In this document: positions 1 to 11,601 of the stretch, piece by piece
How positions within the stretch are numbered: the stretch's first letter is position 1
How the letters are laid out: each line of letters opens with the position of its first letter
DNA from: Anaeramoeba flamelloides
Lineage: Eukaryota > Metamonada > Anaeramoebidae
Length of the DNA stretch: 64,000 bases
Direction of reading: 5' to 3'
NCBI GenBank assembly: GCA_027625915.1
Contig: JANTQA010000070.1
Location: 3,415,001-3,479,000, forward strand
Translations under genes and position numbers: made by a program
Notes under the pieces: generated by a model
What the model saw: only the letters and a program-made list of their open reading frames with translations
What the model was told of the DNA's origin: nothing
Database searches by the model: none

Positions 1-407
1 ATTTCAAAAAGCATTTGCAAAGAATCAAAGGAACAATCTCATTTTTTCAGTACTTATTCACCATTTAATCAATATAAAGCATTCTTCAAAGCTTATCAAA
101 AATATTTAATGCGGAAATAGAAATGTTAAAAATTCCAAAAAAAATGTATCCTTTGAACAATTCACCACATTTTTTTATGACTTAATTCACTTTTAGGAAT
201 GGAAAGTTAAAAAAAAAAACTTTACAGAAAATTTTTTTCAACTGATTGGAAACAATTTGTCATTTTGGAAGAAAGAATATCCCAAAAAAACAAGAACACT
301 ATTATTAGTTTTCATAAAACCATTCATTCTTTTGAGGAATTCAAACCCTTTGAAGATTTGGATTGAAATTTTTATTCATTTTTTTTTTGTTCAATAATTA
401 CAACTAG
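1..407. other. 5' flank of the first gene, no gene seen
   Basis: AT-rich sequence with no codon-like stretch. It should hold the promoter of the gene that starts at 408, but no motif could be identified. The start codon is preceded by a T-rich run and the sequence caactag. Confidence 0.5.
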
Positions 408-1725
408 ATGACTTTTGATCCACAAACAGCAATAGACTTTTTTAATAAAGTCAAAGGTCTTTATGACACTTTTGTTGAAGTTAAGGAAGCATGTGAAAAG
501 CTGACCGTTCGACTCGCTTTAATCATGGAATGCTTAAATATCTTGTCTTCCAATGAAATCGTGGAGAAGCAGGCACAGAACGCATTTCAAAAAGTCCTTG
601 ACCAGTTAGGTGATCTGATTCATGAGATCGAAGATTTCGTAAATGGCGTCATCGGCAAGACGGGGAAAAAACCAAAAAAAGGAAGGAACAAAAAGGCTCG
701 ATTTAAAAAAAAGTTAGTCGAATGGGGCAAAAAAGTAAAGAATTTTCTTCTCTCTGAAGAAAACCAAGAACAGCTCGGGAAATTTGAAGCACAACTTGGA
801 GACATTGTAAGTGCAATCAACTTGGCAATCTCTGTCCAAATGAGCATTGACGTCAAAAGGACCTTTGAGCTTACAAAAAAGAATCAGGAATTAATCCAGG
901 AAGCTGGTGATTCCATAAAACGTGTTGAATCTAGACTGGACTCAATGGAGGAGGGTATTCAATTATTAGTTACGGCACAAAAAGAAAAAGAAAAAGAGGT
1001 AATTTTGTTTTAATCTTGTATTAAAATCATTTTTTTGAATCATTTTTGTTAATCATTTTTCTAATCATTTGATAACCATTCTCAATCAATAATATTTCAA
1101 TTTATTTTTTTGCTTATTGGATTAAAAATCCAAATAGAAAAAAGCATCACTTCAACGTGCGTGTTCCAATAAAACACCAGAGACTTTTACCGAAACACTA
1201 CTATTAACCCTTAAAGGAGGAGAAATCTTATTTAATTTGATCGGACAAAGGTCGTGTACAAGAGAACAAGGACTAAAGCCTAGTCTAGTTTGCACCTTTA
1301 TGAATTTAGAAAACAAAGACCAAGAACTTAAGGCCTACTATTGCGCATACTATTTTTTCAAATCTTGGGACCTGGACGGAAGTGGAACATTAGATAAAAA
1401 TGAAGTCACAAAAAATATTAAAGATTTGGCCTACCTTGCTTCTTTATTTGATTATAAAAACCAAAGATTATTTTCATATGTTGAGTCTCTCGAAAGTGCA
1501 ACAGACAAAAATTCAGTTGAAGAGGCAAGAAAGGACTTGGAATACCGTTATATACAGGGTCTCGAGGATTTTGAGGTAATTGACGAAATGTTTCAAAATA
1601 AAACGGAAATTACTAAAAAAGAGTTTGGAAATTTTTGTAAAGAAAAAGAAAATGCAAATGGTATTTTGGGTGAACTTTTTTACACTGTTATTAAAATAAA
1701 TGATCAAAGAAAAGATCAGAAATGA
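408..1725 (+). CDS. Helical-bundle plus EF-hand protein, paralogue A (2 exons)
   Basis: Exon 1 is 408-998, exon 2 is 1138-1725; the 139-bp GT-AG intron is phase 0 and the protein is 392 residues. The first ~165 residues are predicted amphipathic helices with a basic loop (KKPKKGRNKK, about residues 88-97) followed by RFKKKLVEWGKKVKNFL; the pattern resembles the four-helix MLKL/HeLo-type N-terminal bundle. A coiled-coil 'brace' (about 165-200) follows. Exon 2 contains a canonical EF-hand loop DLDGSGTLDKNE at residues 275-286, with acidic or oxygen side chains at 1, 3, 5, 9 and 12. A second loop near the C-terminus (CKEKENANGILGEL) is degenerate. The exon structure is confirmed by a paralogue at 10.3-11.6 kb with the same exon-1 length (197 codons), intron phase and EF-loop residue number. 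The gene model is solid; the cell-death-bundle resemblance is by eye and could be a generic helical bundle. Confidence 0.85.
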
Positions 1726-2266
1726 GGTATTCAAAATTGAAAATATTTTAATTTCAACATAACAACAACATTATCAAAAACAATATCAATGCCAATGGCA
1801 CCGATAACACTAGCAATTGATTTAATCTTGATCTCTCTTTATCTTAATAGAACCATTGTTTACAATTTTACAATAATAAATGAGATTCCATTGCAACTAT
1901 AAATTTTTTAATATTTTGAATTTTGTTAAATTTTTCAATTTTGATCATCCAAAATTGAATTACAAAGTGGATTTTTCTCTAATTTTTTTGGTTTTTTTTG
2001 TAATTTATTTTGAAAAAAATCCATGTTATTTGAAAACGTTAACAATCAAGTCAAGTCAAAAATAAGTTATTTTTCGTACACTTTTTATGATTGAAATATA
2101 TCATCTTTGGAAATTAAAATTCGAAAATTTTGAGCACAGTTATACAGTAACAAACAGAATTAAATGAATCACAATAATACAAGATCCAAAAAATTGGAAA
2201 CAACTTTTGATTTTTTGAAAAATATAAAAAATCATTTTTTCATCTTTCATTTTTTGAATTACTATC
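1726..2266. other. AT-rich intergenic stretch
   Basis: No gene, RNA or clear repeat seen. It lies between the first gene and the large exact inverted repeat. Confidence 0.4.
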
Positions 2267-3141
2267 AAATCTAAAACCAGGAAATTTACAAAAACCGGGT
2301 AATCCCATTTTTCTGATCAATTGAAAATATTCGTAAAAAGTCAAAAATCTACTCTCATTTTACAGACAAATAATCCAATCACAGAGCAACTTTAAATTAT
2401 TACAATTGGATCATGGTTAAGTATTCGAAATCCATCAATTTTAACTCCTTGGCGAATTCAGAAACCAAAAAAATCCAAAATTTGTAAAAGTAATTGAGAA
2501 CATATCTGAAAACAAAAATCTACTTTTGATTTGAAATTTTAAAATTCAAATCATTTTCATAATTTTAAAAATCATTTTCATAATTTTAAAAATCATTTTC
2601 ATAATTTTAAAAATCATTTTCATAATGTTAAAAATTCTGAAAGAATTTTAATTTGATTGGGGTGTTTGATTATTACAAATTTTCATAAAATTTATGAAAA
2701 CCATTTTATAAAAAAAATAAATCCTCTAAGGTTCACAATAGAAATTTTAAAATTTTGAAAAATATTAAAAGAAAGATATAAAGTAAATAAAACTCAAATT
2801 TCATAAATACAACAACAGAATAATTTTTCTAAAGATGATTCCTAATATTTTTAGAATTAATCTAAAGGGGAAAATAAAATAAATTTGATTTTCATTTTTC
2901 AGTCATGTTCTCAATTACTTTTACAAATTTTGGATTTTTTTGGTTTCTGAATTCGCCAAGGAGTTAAAATTGATGGATTTCGAATACTTAACCATGATCC
3001 AATTGTAATAATTTAAAGTTGCTCTGTGATTGGATTATTTGTCTGTAAAATGAGAGTAGATTTTTGACTTTTTACGAATATTTTCAATTGATCAGAAAAA
3101 TGGGATTACCCGGTTTTTGTAAATTTCCTGGTTTTAGATTT
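2267..3141. repeat. 875-bp element with exact 237-bp inverted terminal arms
   Basis: The left arm (2267-2503) and the right arm (2905-3141) are exact reverse complements by direct reading, with a 401-bp centre. Such identity in a decayed background suggests a recent foldback/MITE insertion, a recent inverted duplication or ongoing gene conversion. I see no convincing target-site duplication outside the arms and no transposase reading frame inside. Confidence 0.85.
2551..2634. repeat. 21-bp tandem repeat, 4 copies
   Basis: The unit tcattttcataattttaaaa(a) begins at 2551, 2572, 2593 and 2614, in the centre of the exact inverted-repeat element. The last copy has one substitution (aatgtt for aatttt). 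Confidence 0.8.
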
Positions 3142-3202
3142 AACTGTTACATAACCATTAAATTCGATCACATATTTTTTCGAATGATTGATATAAGGTG
3201 GT

Positions 3203-3968
3203 TAAGGTTTATAATCCATGGAATTTGAATAAAGATTCTCTTATGCCTGGTGTGACGACTTGTTAATTTGGTTCTTTTCTGATCGATCTTGGACTTGGTA
3301 TAGGCTTTAATGGTGGTACAAAAAGGCAATTTTTGACAATTTCTTTTTAATTTTTATCCCAAATCCAAAATGAAGAGCCCACGGCTAATGGGGCTGTTAT
3401 TACGTTATAAAAAAATTGTATTTTTGGGTTGTTGATTGAAATATTTATTTCCCCTTTACCTAATAAACTAATAAAAAAATCATAAAATTTTGAACCACCC
3501 CAAATATTACCAAACCCTAATTCAAATTCATTCATGTTTCCCTTAAAGCACTAGCCCCCTTTCAAAAACCACAAGAACAAACAGTTGACTGAAATATAAA
3601 AAATTTTTACTATTCAAACTGAGCCAAATACTTTGTTTAAAACTATGACTTGAGGATATTCCAAAAAAAGTTAATTTTTTAAAAATATGACAAAAAAAAA
3701 GAGCCTTTTTTGTTTTTATCCCGGGCTTAAGGCTTTAAACCAAATTTTTTATAACTTACTAAGAGTCCAATTAGCTTTGGACTCTTCATTTTGGATTTGT
3801 GATAAAAATTAAAAAGAAATTGTCAAAAATTGCCTTTTGGGAATTCAATTAAAGCCTATACCAAGCCAAAGATCGATCAGCTAAGAACCAAATTAACAAG
3901 TGGCCACACCATAAACACAATGATCTTTATTTTCAGACGCCAGGGATTGTAAACCTTAAGAATCACTC
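3203..3968. repeat. Imperfect foldback element, about 220-bp inverted arms
   Basis: The left arm 3203-3425 and right arm 3752-3968 are diverged reverse complements. Both carry the shared blocks aatttggttctt, gatcgatctt, cttggtataggcttt and caatttttgacaatttc. A related single arm is at 27.63-27.82 kb, so this is an old dispersed family. No coding potential is seen. Confidence 0.7.
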
Positions 3969-4613
3969 AAGAAAATTAAAATATATTATTTCATATTTTT
4001 AATTTTAACAAAACTGGTAAATTTTGAACAAAATGTTTGAAACATTTTACCCCTTGATCTTAGCTTTAGGGTAATGTCAAAAAAATTGTTTAAAAAATTC
4101 AAATTAACTTATTGAGTATTTTGGAGGAAATTATTTTTTTCAATTCATCAACTGTTGGTGCAAATCCCAACCTAAAAAAAAAATCGGAAATAGGAAACAA
4201 ATCAATATGGAATAGATAAAGAAAGTTTGGAAATCTAATAATTAAAAATCAATAAACAAAATAAAACCGTTGCACATTTAACAACAAAAAATTATTTTTG
4301 TCGGTAAAGTTAGAGATTTGTGTAAATGCTTACTCTTTTAAACATAAGTATTTAACTCGGGTGTGATTTATATTGTTTTTTTTCCCTTAAAATGCTAGTT
4401 CTTAACACAGGGAATGACCATTGGAACGAAGTTAAAGAAAATAAAATCGCAAAGTATACTTTTTTGTTTGGATAGACAAAATATTTAAGCCCGATTAACT
4501 GAAATAATATTAAGGATAAAAAGATCATGATCCAGAACAACCTAGTATAATCTTGTTATTATTGTTGACAATCTTTAAATATAAATTCCACTCTTCATTG
4601 GATATACTGTACT
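3969..4613. other. AT-rich intergenic stretch
   Basis: No gene or recognisable repeat; it separates the foldback element from the first two MITE copies. Confidence 0.35.
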
Positions 4614-4815
4614 TATCGTCAGTTTCACATTTAAGGTACAAACTTTCAACGAAATTTAAGGCACAAAAAAATCTCAAATTAAAGCACAATTTTTTGGAAT
4701 TTTAATTTTTACAAATTATTTTACTAGAATTTGAAATCATGTGCCTTAATTTGAGATTTTTTTTGTGCCTTAAATTTCGTAGAAAGTTTGTTCCTTAAAA
4801 ACGAAACTGACCGTA
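4614..4815. mobile_element. TA-CAGTCAG foldback MITE, copy A
   Basis: About 200 bp, almost wholly palindromic. Each arm carries the order cagtttcac(t)tttaaggcacaa, then cgaaatttaaggcacaa, then atctcaaattaaagcacaa; the centre reads like acaaattattttactagaa. The termini are variants of TACAGTCAG/CTGACTGTA. A terminal CAGT next to TA is the signature of Tc1/mariner-type elements; there is no transposase, so it is a non-autonomous MITE. This copy has mutated termini (TATCGTCAG, CTGACCGTA). Confidence 0.8.
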
Positions 4816-4826
4816 TGACTTTCTAT

Positions 4827-5026
4827 TACAGCCAGTTCCACTTTTAAGCCACAAACTTTCAACAAAATTTAGAGTACAATAAAAATCTCAAATTAAGGCA
4901 CAAAATTCAGATTCTAGTAAAATTAATTATAAAAATCAAAATTTCCAAATTTTGTACCTTAATTTCATTTTTTTTGTGTGTTAAATTTCTTTGAAAGTTT
5001 GTGCCTTGAAAGTTGAAATAACTGTA
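4827..5026. mobile_element. TA-CAGTCAG foldback MITE, copy B
   Basis: Same family and architecture as the copy 11 bp upstream, in a head-to-tail pair. The ends are TACAGCCAG and CTGTA. Two insertions so close together may reflect an AT-rich insertion hot spot. Confidence 0.8.
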
Positions 5027-5230
5027 TAACAAAGTGTTTTGATAATGTTACTTTTCTAAAAACACAAATTATCGAAAAAAATTGAAAATTATTAAAAATA
5101 TTTATTTATTGTGAGAAAGGAGTAATCAAAGAAAATTTACTAAATAAAAAAGAGAAGAAGAAAAATAATTAAAACATTAAAGTAAAAAAATATTATATCG
5201 TTTCACATGAACAAATTAAAAAGTATCTAC

Positions 5231-6116
5231 AGTCGTTAGGTTTTCCAGGATTTGAAAGAATTGAGTAAAATCATTGATTTTACTAAATTCTATCGAATTC
5301 TGGAAAATCGTCTTTAGCTTTTTTTTTTTTTTTTGAGTAATAAAAAGAAAATTTTTAAAAATTTTCTTTTTATTTCTCAAATCAAAAAAAGTGCCGTTAG
5401 GTTTTCTTGAGTTTTCTGTTTATTTGTAAAATCAATAGATTTTCATTACAGTCAGTTCCACTTTTAGGGCATAAACTTTCAAAGAAATTAAACACACAAA
5501 AAAAACCCTCAAATTAAGGTACAAAATTTGGAAATTTTGATACATAAATTAATTTTACTAGAAACCAAAATTTTGAGCTTTAATTTGAGATTTTTATTAT
5601 AATTTAAATTTCGTTGAAGTTTATGCCTTAAAAGTGGAACTGACTGTCGGTTTTTTTTACTTTTTGAAATTGATCGAAAATTTAGTAAAATTTTCTGTTT
5701 ATTTCAAAAAGTAAAAAAAACCTACAGTACTTAACAAATAAATAGAAAAATCAAAAAAAACCCAACGAAAATCGATAGACTTAACATACAAAAAAGAAAA
5801 CCTCAAGAAAACTGCTGTTAATTTTTCCATAATTTAAAAGAATTGAGTTAAATCTTTGATTTTACTCCATTCTTTTGAATTCTGGAAAACATAGGCACTT
5901 GACGGCACTTGACGGCATTTGACGACACGCCCCCCACCTGAAAAAGGATGAGTAAAAACCCGATAGAAAGATTATTAATAAAAAAATTCCACAAACTGTG
6001 GTTAATAAATTGATATTCCGCTGTTGTTAGTTTTTTTTTTTTCATTTAAAAGAATTGAGAAAAATCTTTGATTTTGCTCGATTTTTTCGAAATAAAAAAA
6101 AAAAAAAAACCTAGAC
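5231..6116. repeat. Modular hairpin cluster 1
   Basis: Array of short palindromes of three classes: H2 (ttccagaattcaaaagaattgagtaaaatc and its complement), H1 (aatttttgaaataaacagaaaa-type) and H3 (cttgagttttctgtttattt-type). They are separated by GC-richer linkers such as ggcacttgacggcacttgac near 5893-5925. An H3 module is interrupted by a MITE at 5447-5648. No gene is seen. Confidence 0.7.
5447..5648. mobile_element. TA-CAGTCAG foldback MITE, copy C
   Basis: Begins TACAGTCAGTTCCAC and ends GGAACTGACTGTC. It sits inside an H3-type hairpin of the surrounding modular cluster, so it inserted after that cluster formed. Confidence 0.8.
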
Positions 6117-8390
6117 ACGACTCCGAAAAGTGGGGTACTATGTACCCGAATTAGTATATTTTTTTACTATTTTAGGGATTTTTTATTTTCAATTTTTTTT
6201 ATTTTCATTTTTTCTTATTACCTTAAGTTTTCTAACCATAAGAGCTTTGATGAAAAATTCTCGACAAGAACAAAAAAATTCGTAATTTTGATTAACCTTT
6301 GACCACTTTGTGAAATTAAAAAGCATTGTCGAGGGGAGTAGTCTGGGAATAAAATTATTAAAAATGATTTTTATTTATTTATTTTTTATTATTGATGAAA
6401 GATGAGCCAACAAAATTATATCCTTAAAAAAAAATTTTTTTTTTTAATTTTTTTGACATTTTATCATTATTCTGATTAATTAATATGTTGAAAAATATTC
6501 AAATAACTGCCAAGTGATGATAATTTTCCAATTATGGATAAAAGATTGTTTTGAATGTGTAAAATGCACATATCATGAAAAAATATAAGTATGTGGAAAA
6601 ATAATTTTTAAAAAAATATTTAATTTTCTCTAAAATTCTCATTTTCTTTGAGATTATTATTATTATTTTATAAAATACATTTCTGAACAACCACACATTT
6701 TTCCAAAATTAATTGTAAAGATATGCATTAAAAATATATTAAATATATTTTTATGTTTAATACATTACGATTCTCAAAAATATTTAATGAATAAGAAATA
6801 ATTGTATTATGAACCATTTTAAATTAACCCCTCTGAAAATTTAAATCGTGGGCCCACTCGTCTCTAATTCTTCTTTATTTTATGAAATATCAAAATGAGA
6901 TTATTCCTATTTCTCATTTGGAGTTAAGTAAAAGGTTGATTGATATAATAATATTTCATTGAATTAAACCAAATCCCTTTTTTTTTTTTTTTTTTTTTTT
7001 GCCTTTTCAGTTTCCAATATTCCTGAGTAAAAAATAAACAAGTTTGTTGACCAAACTTAATTAAAAAAAAAATTCAAAGAAAAATTTAGGATTTTTTTTA
7101 AAAATAAAATCAATTTAATAATTTGACAACTATAAAAGTAATTTTAATTTATTATTATTATTATTATTTTGATAGTACTTCTTTTATAACTGGGGGCAAA
7201 TATATCAACATTTTGGAAGATAAGACTTGAACACAAAATCTTTTTTCCCATTTCTAAAAACTTAAACTTGTAATTTATTTGATTTTTATTTAAGGTTATC
7301 GTCATTTACCTTGGATTTACATCATACTCAAGGAACGGCTCGAAACTTAAAAGGAATATTACGAAATTGCCCTTCGTGTGATTGACAAAATTCAAATAAG
7401 AAATAAGAAAATTTAAGATGATCTCATTGGCAAAAAAATTAAAATTTCAAAAAAAAGGTTTAAAAGCATTCCCAATTCCAAAAAAACAAATTAAAAAAAT
7501 AATTTCATTTTTTAAATTTAGAAAGGGTCAAATTCCTTCAATTTAAAACAAATTGTTTTTCTTTAAGTATAGAATCAATTTAATTCGAGTTAATCTAAAA
7601 TGGATTTATATTGGAACGCTCTATATTTGGCAAAGTAAGGATTTTGAAACATTTTTTAGATTAAAAATAACTCATTTGAAAGAAAGGAAAAAAATGAAAA
7701 AAAAATATTCTGAGATCCCAACAAGTACTAAAGAACGACACTTCAAAATCAACACATTTGTTTTCAAAATGATAAATCATAACTATTCTAATTGGAAATT
7801 GAATGTTACTCTTTGGCACTTTTTATTAAAAATGTCCATTTTTTTGATTGTTGATTTTTGGAGATCGATCACTCTTCACATGCCCGTTTAGTTTTTGATC
7901 GTGATTAAGCACTCATAAAAATTATAAAAATTTTGTAATCCCTTTCACTAAACTATTTTTAGTCGTAATGACTTACCTTAATTGAAATTATTATTAATTG
8001 ATTCAATTTCACTTTTTTATTTTTTTTTTTGTTTTTTTTATCAAAAAGAAAATGAAGGTCAATAAAATACACACTATATCCATCAAAAAATAAGCTAATT
8101 AAGTTAAATATATATACAATGAACACTACTATTCATAAGGGCTTTTTATTAAACAATTTTTTTTCAATATTATTTTTTTTTTTTGAAGATTTTTACTTTT
8201 AAATCACCACAAAAAACTCTTCAACTTTTTCCATTTTTTTCGACAATTTGATAATACAACTTTAATCTTAAAAAATTGAAAAAGTTTTAGGATTTTTTTC
8301 AAGGCCATCCAATTTCAAAACTAAAAATTAAAAGATCCCAAATTATTATTTTTCAATAATCAAAAAAACAATTACTAAAAAAGACAAAAC
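6117..8390. other. Gene-free stretch
   Basis: No gene recognised. A short less AT-rich island at about 7300-7400 reads well in more than one frame on both strands but only for 20-30 codons; it could be a decayed coding fragment. A small open frame at 7553-7891 is low-complexity and looks like chance. Confidence 0.4.
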
Positions 8391-8945
8391 ACCTTTAAGT
8401 TTTCCAGAATTTAAAAGAATCGAGTAAAATCTTTGGGTTTACTCTATCATTTTGAATTCTGGAAAACGCATTGTTAGTTTTTTTTTTAGTTTTAGAAATT
8501 AAAAGAAAATATCTGAACTTATCTTTTTATTTATTTAATGAAAAAAAAAAAAAAACATTGTGAGCTTTACCAGAATTAAAAAGAAATTGATTAAACTCAA
8601 AGATTTAATTCAATTATTTTGAATTATGGAAAAGTTAGGCAAATGAGGGAATACAACGAAAAGCTACAACGCATGATGGTACTCTACAGCACAGTACAGC
8701 ACTTTACAAATATTTCCATTGCTTTTTTTTTTTAATTTTTGAAATGAAAAGAGAATTTTTGAAAATTTCCTTTTATTTAAAAAATTAAACAAAAAACATA
8801 ATGGTGCTTTTCCAAAATTCAAAAGAATGCAGAAAAATCTTTAATTTTGCTCTAATCCTATGAAATATGTAAAAATAGGCACTCCATGGTACTTGATGGC
8901 ACTAAGCGACACTCTACGGTACTCTGTGGTGTTTGGTGACACCCA
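8391..8945. repeat. Modular hairpin cluster 2
   Basis: H2 hairpin at about 8399-8466, H1-type hairpins after it, a second diverged H2 at about 8560-8632, then linker 10-mers (ggcactccatggtacttgat, actctacggtactctg) at 8877-8940. Same family as the cluster at 5.2-6.1 kb. Confidence 0.65.
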
Positions 8946-10183
8946 TACCCAAAAAAATTAAAAAAAAAAAAACTCTAAATTTAAATTCTTTTATCTTAAA
9001 AATACTGAATTTCTAAGCTTTATAACTCATAGAATAGTTTTTTATTGAAAATAATAAGATAAAAATTAATTATTTAGAATTAGAAAGGATAGGAACAAGA
9101 GAAACAAAGGCAACAAACCAAAGAGAATTTTAAAATAACAAAAGAGGTCAAAACTTAATCCAAAGGTTTTTTTTTTTTTTTTAACATCAAGTGTTGATTG
9201 CCTGATAGTTGTTTCCTTTTATATTAAAATTTGATACGGAAAATTGTATGGTTCACTACACTCTCATCACCTAGTTTATGTTAAATCGTCAAAGACTTTA
9301 AGTGATCACCCCACAATTAACCATTTTTGAGATAACCACTAGATTGAATATACATACAAGGTAATTTTATATAAGAAGAAGTTTTGATTTTTTGGCAAGG
9401 ATTTCTCTTCTTCAATACTTTGACCATCGAAATTAGAGACACACCATTGATAATTTTTCTTCTTCTCTACTTTTTAATTCAAAAAAATACGATTTTAGGA
9501 ACGAATCCAAATTACACATCCAAATTTCAAAAAGTTATATTTCAACTTGGACATCTTTTGATTAATGTACCAACTTTCAATTGGTTTCAAAATTCTAATT
9601 TCTTTCAAAAATCATTGATTTTTAAACCAACATAAGAAATATTTTTAATTTGTGGAGCCAACAACCAGTATTAATATATCACAAAATATGATTCAGTAAT
9701 TTATAAATACAAACACTCACAATGAGAAATTTCTATGAAACCTTCAAAAAAATAACCTACTTTTTTGGAAATACCTTCCACGGTCATTTTCATACTTTTT
9801 TTCGAGAAAAGATCAACGTTTTCCAAAGTCTAAAATTGTCCGAGAATTGCGCAGCGTACAAGGTTTAATTATTGGTTATTATTCACAATTAAAAACAATT
9901 TGGAGTAATTTTTTTTTTGAATAATTTCAAAATTGAGCGCCAAAGTGTTGGATCGTTTTGATTCTGAAATATGATTCTTATGACTTTTAAAAACAAAATA
10001 AAAATGTTATAATTAAAAATAAAAATAAAAATAATAATAATGCTATATATTTGAAAATCATTCAGCTAACAATCGCATTTATTGGGTGTTTTGGTGTTAA
10101 AAATGTAAAACTTTTAAGAGTATTCTTTTTGTTCTTTTTTTTTTAAATTTTTCTGATTTTGAAGATTAAAAATTTGTCTGAGG

Positions 10184-10218
<35 letters not shown>

Positions 10219-10280
10219 GCTGCGTCTCGTAGTATCAACCAAAAATTCAAATCAAATTAATAATAATGCATGACATATCT
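8946..10280. other. Gene-free stretch downstream of paralogue B
   Basis: Contains a 48-codon open frame at 9722-9868 (+) in a less AT-rich patch, discussed as a finding, and a (GTT)n microsatellite. Nothing else is recognised. Confidence 0.4.
10183..10219. repeat. (GTT)n microsatellite
   Basis: About twelve uninterrupted GTT units, ending in gctgcg, about 60 bp beyond the stop codon of paralogue B and probably in its 3' region. Confidence 0.9.
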
Positions 10281-11601
10281 TTAATTAAAATCCAATGTTA
10301 TACAACCGTAAAAAAGTTCACCAAGAATTCCATCTTGGTTTTCATCGCAAAAGTTGACAAAATCTTCTGTGGTTATTTCATTTTTATTTGCAAACATTTT
10401 TCCAAAAATTTGTTCTTTTTCAATCAGTTCCGGATATCTGAATTCTAAACTCAATCGATCCTGTTCAATTTTTTGTTGGCTTTCTCTATCATTGTTCAAG
10501 GCTGTAATAAATGGTATATTTGAATTAATCATTCGGTAGTCATACAGGGACGCAAGGTAATACATATCTTGTAAATTCTTTAAAACTTCGTCGAGACTTA
10601 AAAAGCCATTCCCATTCAAATCCCACGACTCGAAAAAGTATTCTGCTGATAATTTGATCGTGATGTTTGGGCGATTATGCCTTAGCTTCATGAATTTCAC
10701 CATTTGACGTGGTGTGAGTCCTTCTTCCTTATTGCTTTTCCTTTGTGCGATCAAATTAAATAAGATTTCTCCTCCTTTAAGGGGTAATTGTTGTGTCTTG
10801 GCAAAATATTCTGGTGTTTTGTTAACATAGCAATCTTTAATCTTTGTTTCTTTCTATTTTGTCAAGAGATCCAAGACGTAAAAGCCACCAATTGAAAAAT
10901 TATTGATTGAGAATGATTCAAAAATGATTAAATAAATGATTTACAAAAGTGATTTACAAAAATGATTAACAAAAAATGATTTAAAAGAGAAGAAAAAAGC
11001 AAAAAGATACTTGTTCTTTTTCTTCTTGGTGCTTTGTAATTAACTTTTGAACATTCTCTTTCATTGAATCCTTTCTTGATTCAATTCTATAGATTGACTC
11101 GGCGGCTTCTTTAAATACTTCTTTATCTGTGTTTTTCAATTGCAAAGATCTTTGGACATCAAAACCCGATCGCACGAAAATCGCGATGTTCGTTGTGCTG
11201 ACAAGATCGCCAAATTGCGACTTGATTTTGTGGAGACCTTCTTGGTTTTCTTCAGATTCAAGACCATTTTTGAGATTTTTCACCCAGAGCATGCTCTTTT
11301 TCTTGAAGCTAGCCTTTTTACTCCTTCCTCTTTTTGGTTTCCGACCCGCTTGTTGAAGAATTTTGGCGACAAAGTCTTCAGCCTCTTGAACCGCTTCATT
11401 CAACTGGTCAATGATCTTTTTAAATCCTTTTTTTATCTTTTTGTCTTTAATCGTATTCGAGATCATAAAATTTAATCCTTCCATAATTACAGCGAGTCGA
11501 ATGGAAATCTTTTCACATGGCCCTTTTCCTTTGTTAAAAATATCATGAAGTTTTTTTACTCTCGTGTAGATTTCTGTCACATCTTCAATTTTTAAGCTCA
11601 T
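10281..11601 (-). CDS. Helical-bundle plus EF-hand protein, paralogue B (2 exons)
   Basis: Exon 1 is 11601-11011 (197 codons), exon 2 is 10853-10281; the 157-bp phase-0 intron begins gtatct and ends atag. The product is 387 residues. It aligns along its whole length with the gene at 408-1725: MSLKIEDVTEIYTRVKKLHD start, CEKISIRLAVIMEGLN helix, basic segment GRKPKRGRSKK, coiled coil, then the shared LKGGEILFNLI block at the start of exon 2. The EF-hand loop DLNGNGFLSLDE falls at residues 275-286, exactly as in paralogue A. The C-terminal loop DENQDGILGELF keeps D1, N3, D5 and G6 but lacks the acidic residue at 12, so calcium binding there is doubtful. It is convergent with paralogue A across 8.5 kb of inverted repeats. 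Function is unknown; calcium-regulated membrane or cell-death activity is inference from the fold resemblance only. Confidence 0.85.

Noticed and set aside
2551-2634. Regular 21-bp repeats considered as a CRISPR-like array
   Set aside because: The copies are directly adjacent without unique spacers; it is a simple tandem repeat in a eukaryotic foldback element.
7300-7400. Less AT-rich patch with peptides such as LDLHHTQGTARNLKGILRNC
   Set aside because: Open for only 20-30 codons, and equally protein-like in other frames; no zinc-finger spacing fits, so no element or gene is called.
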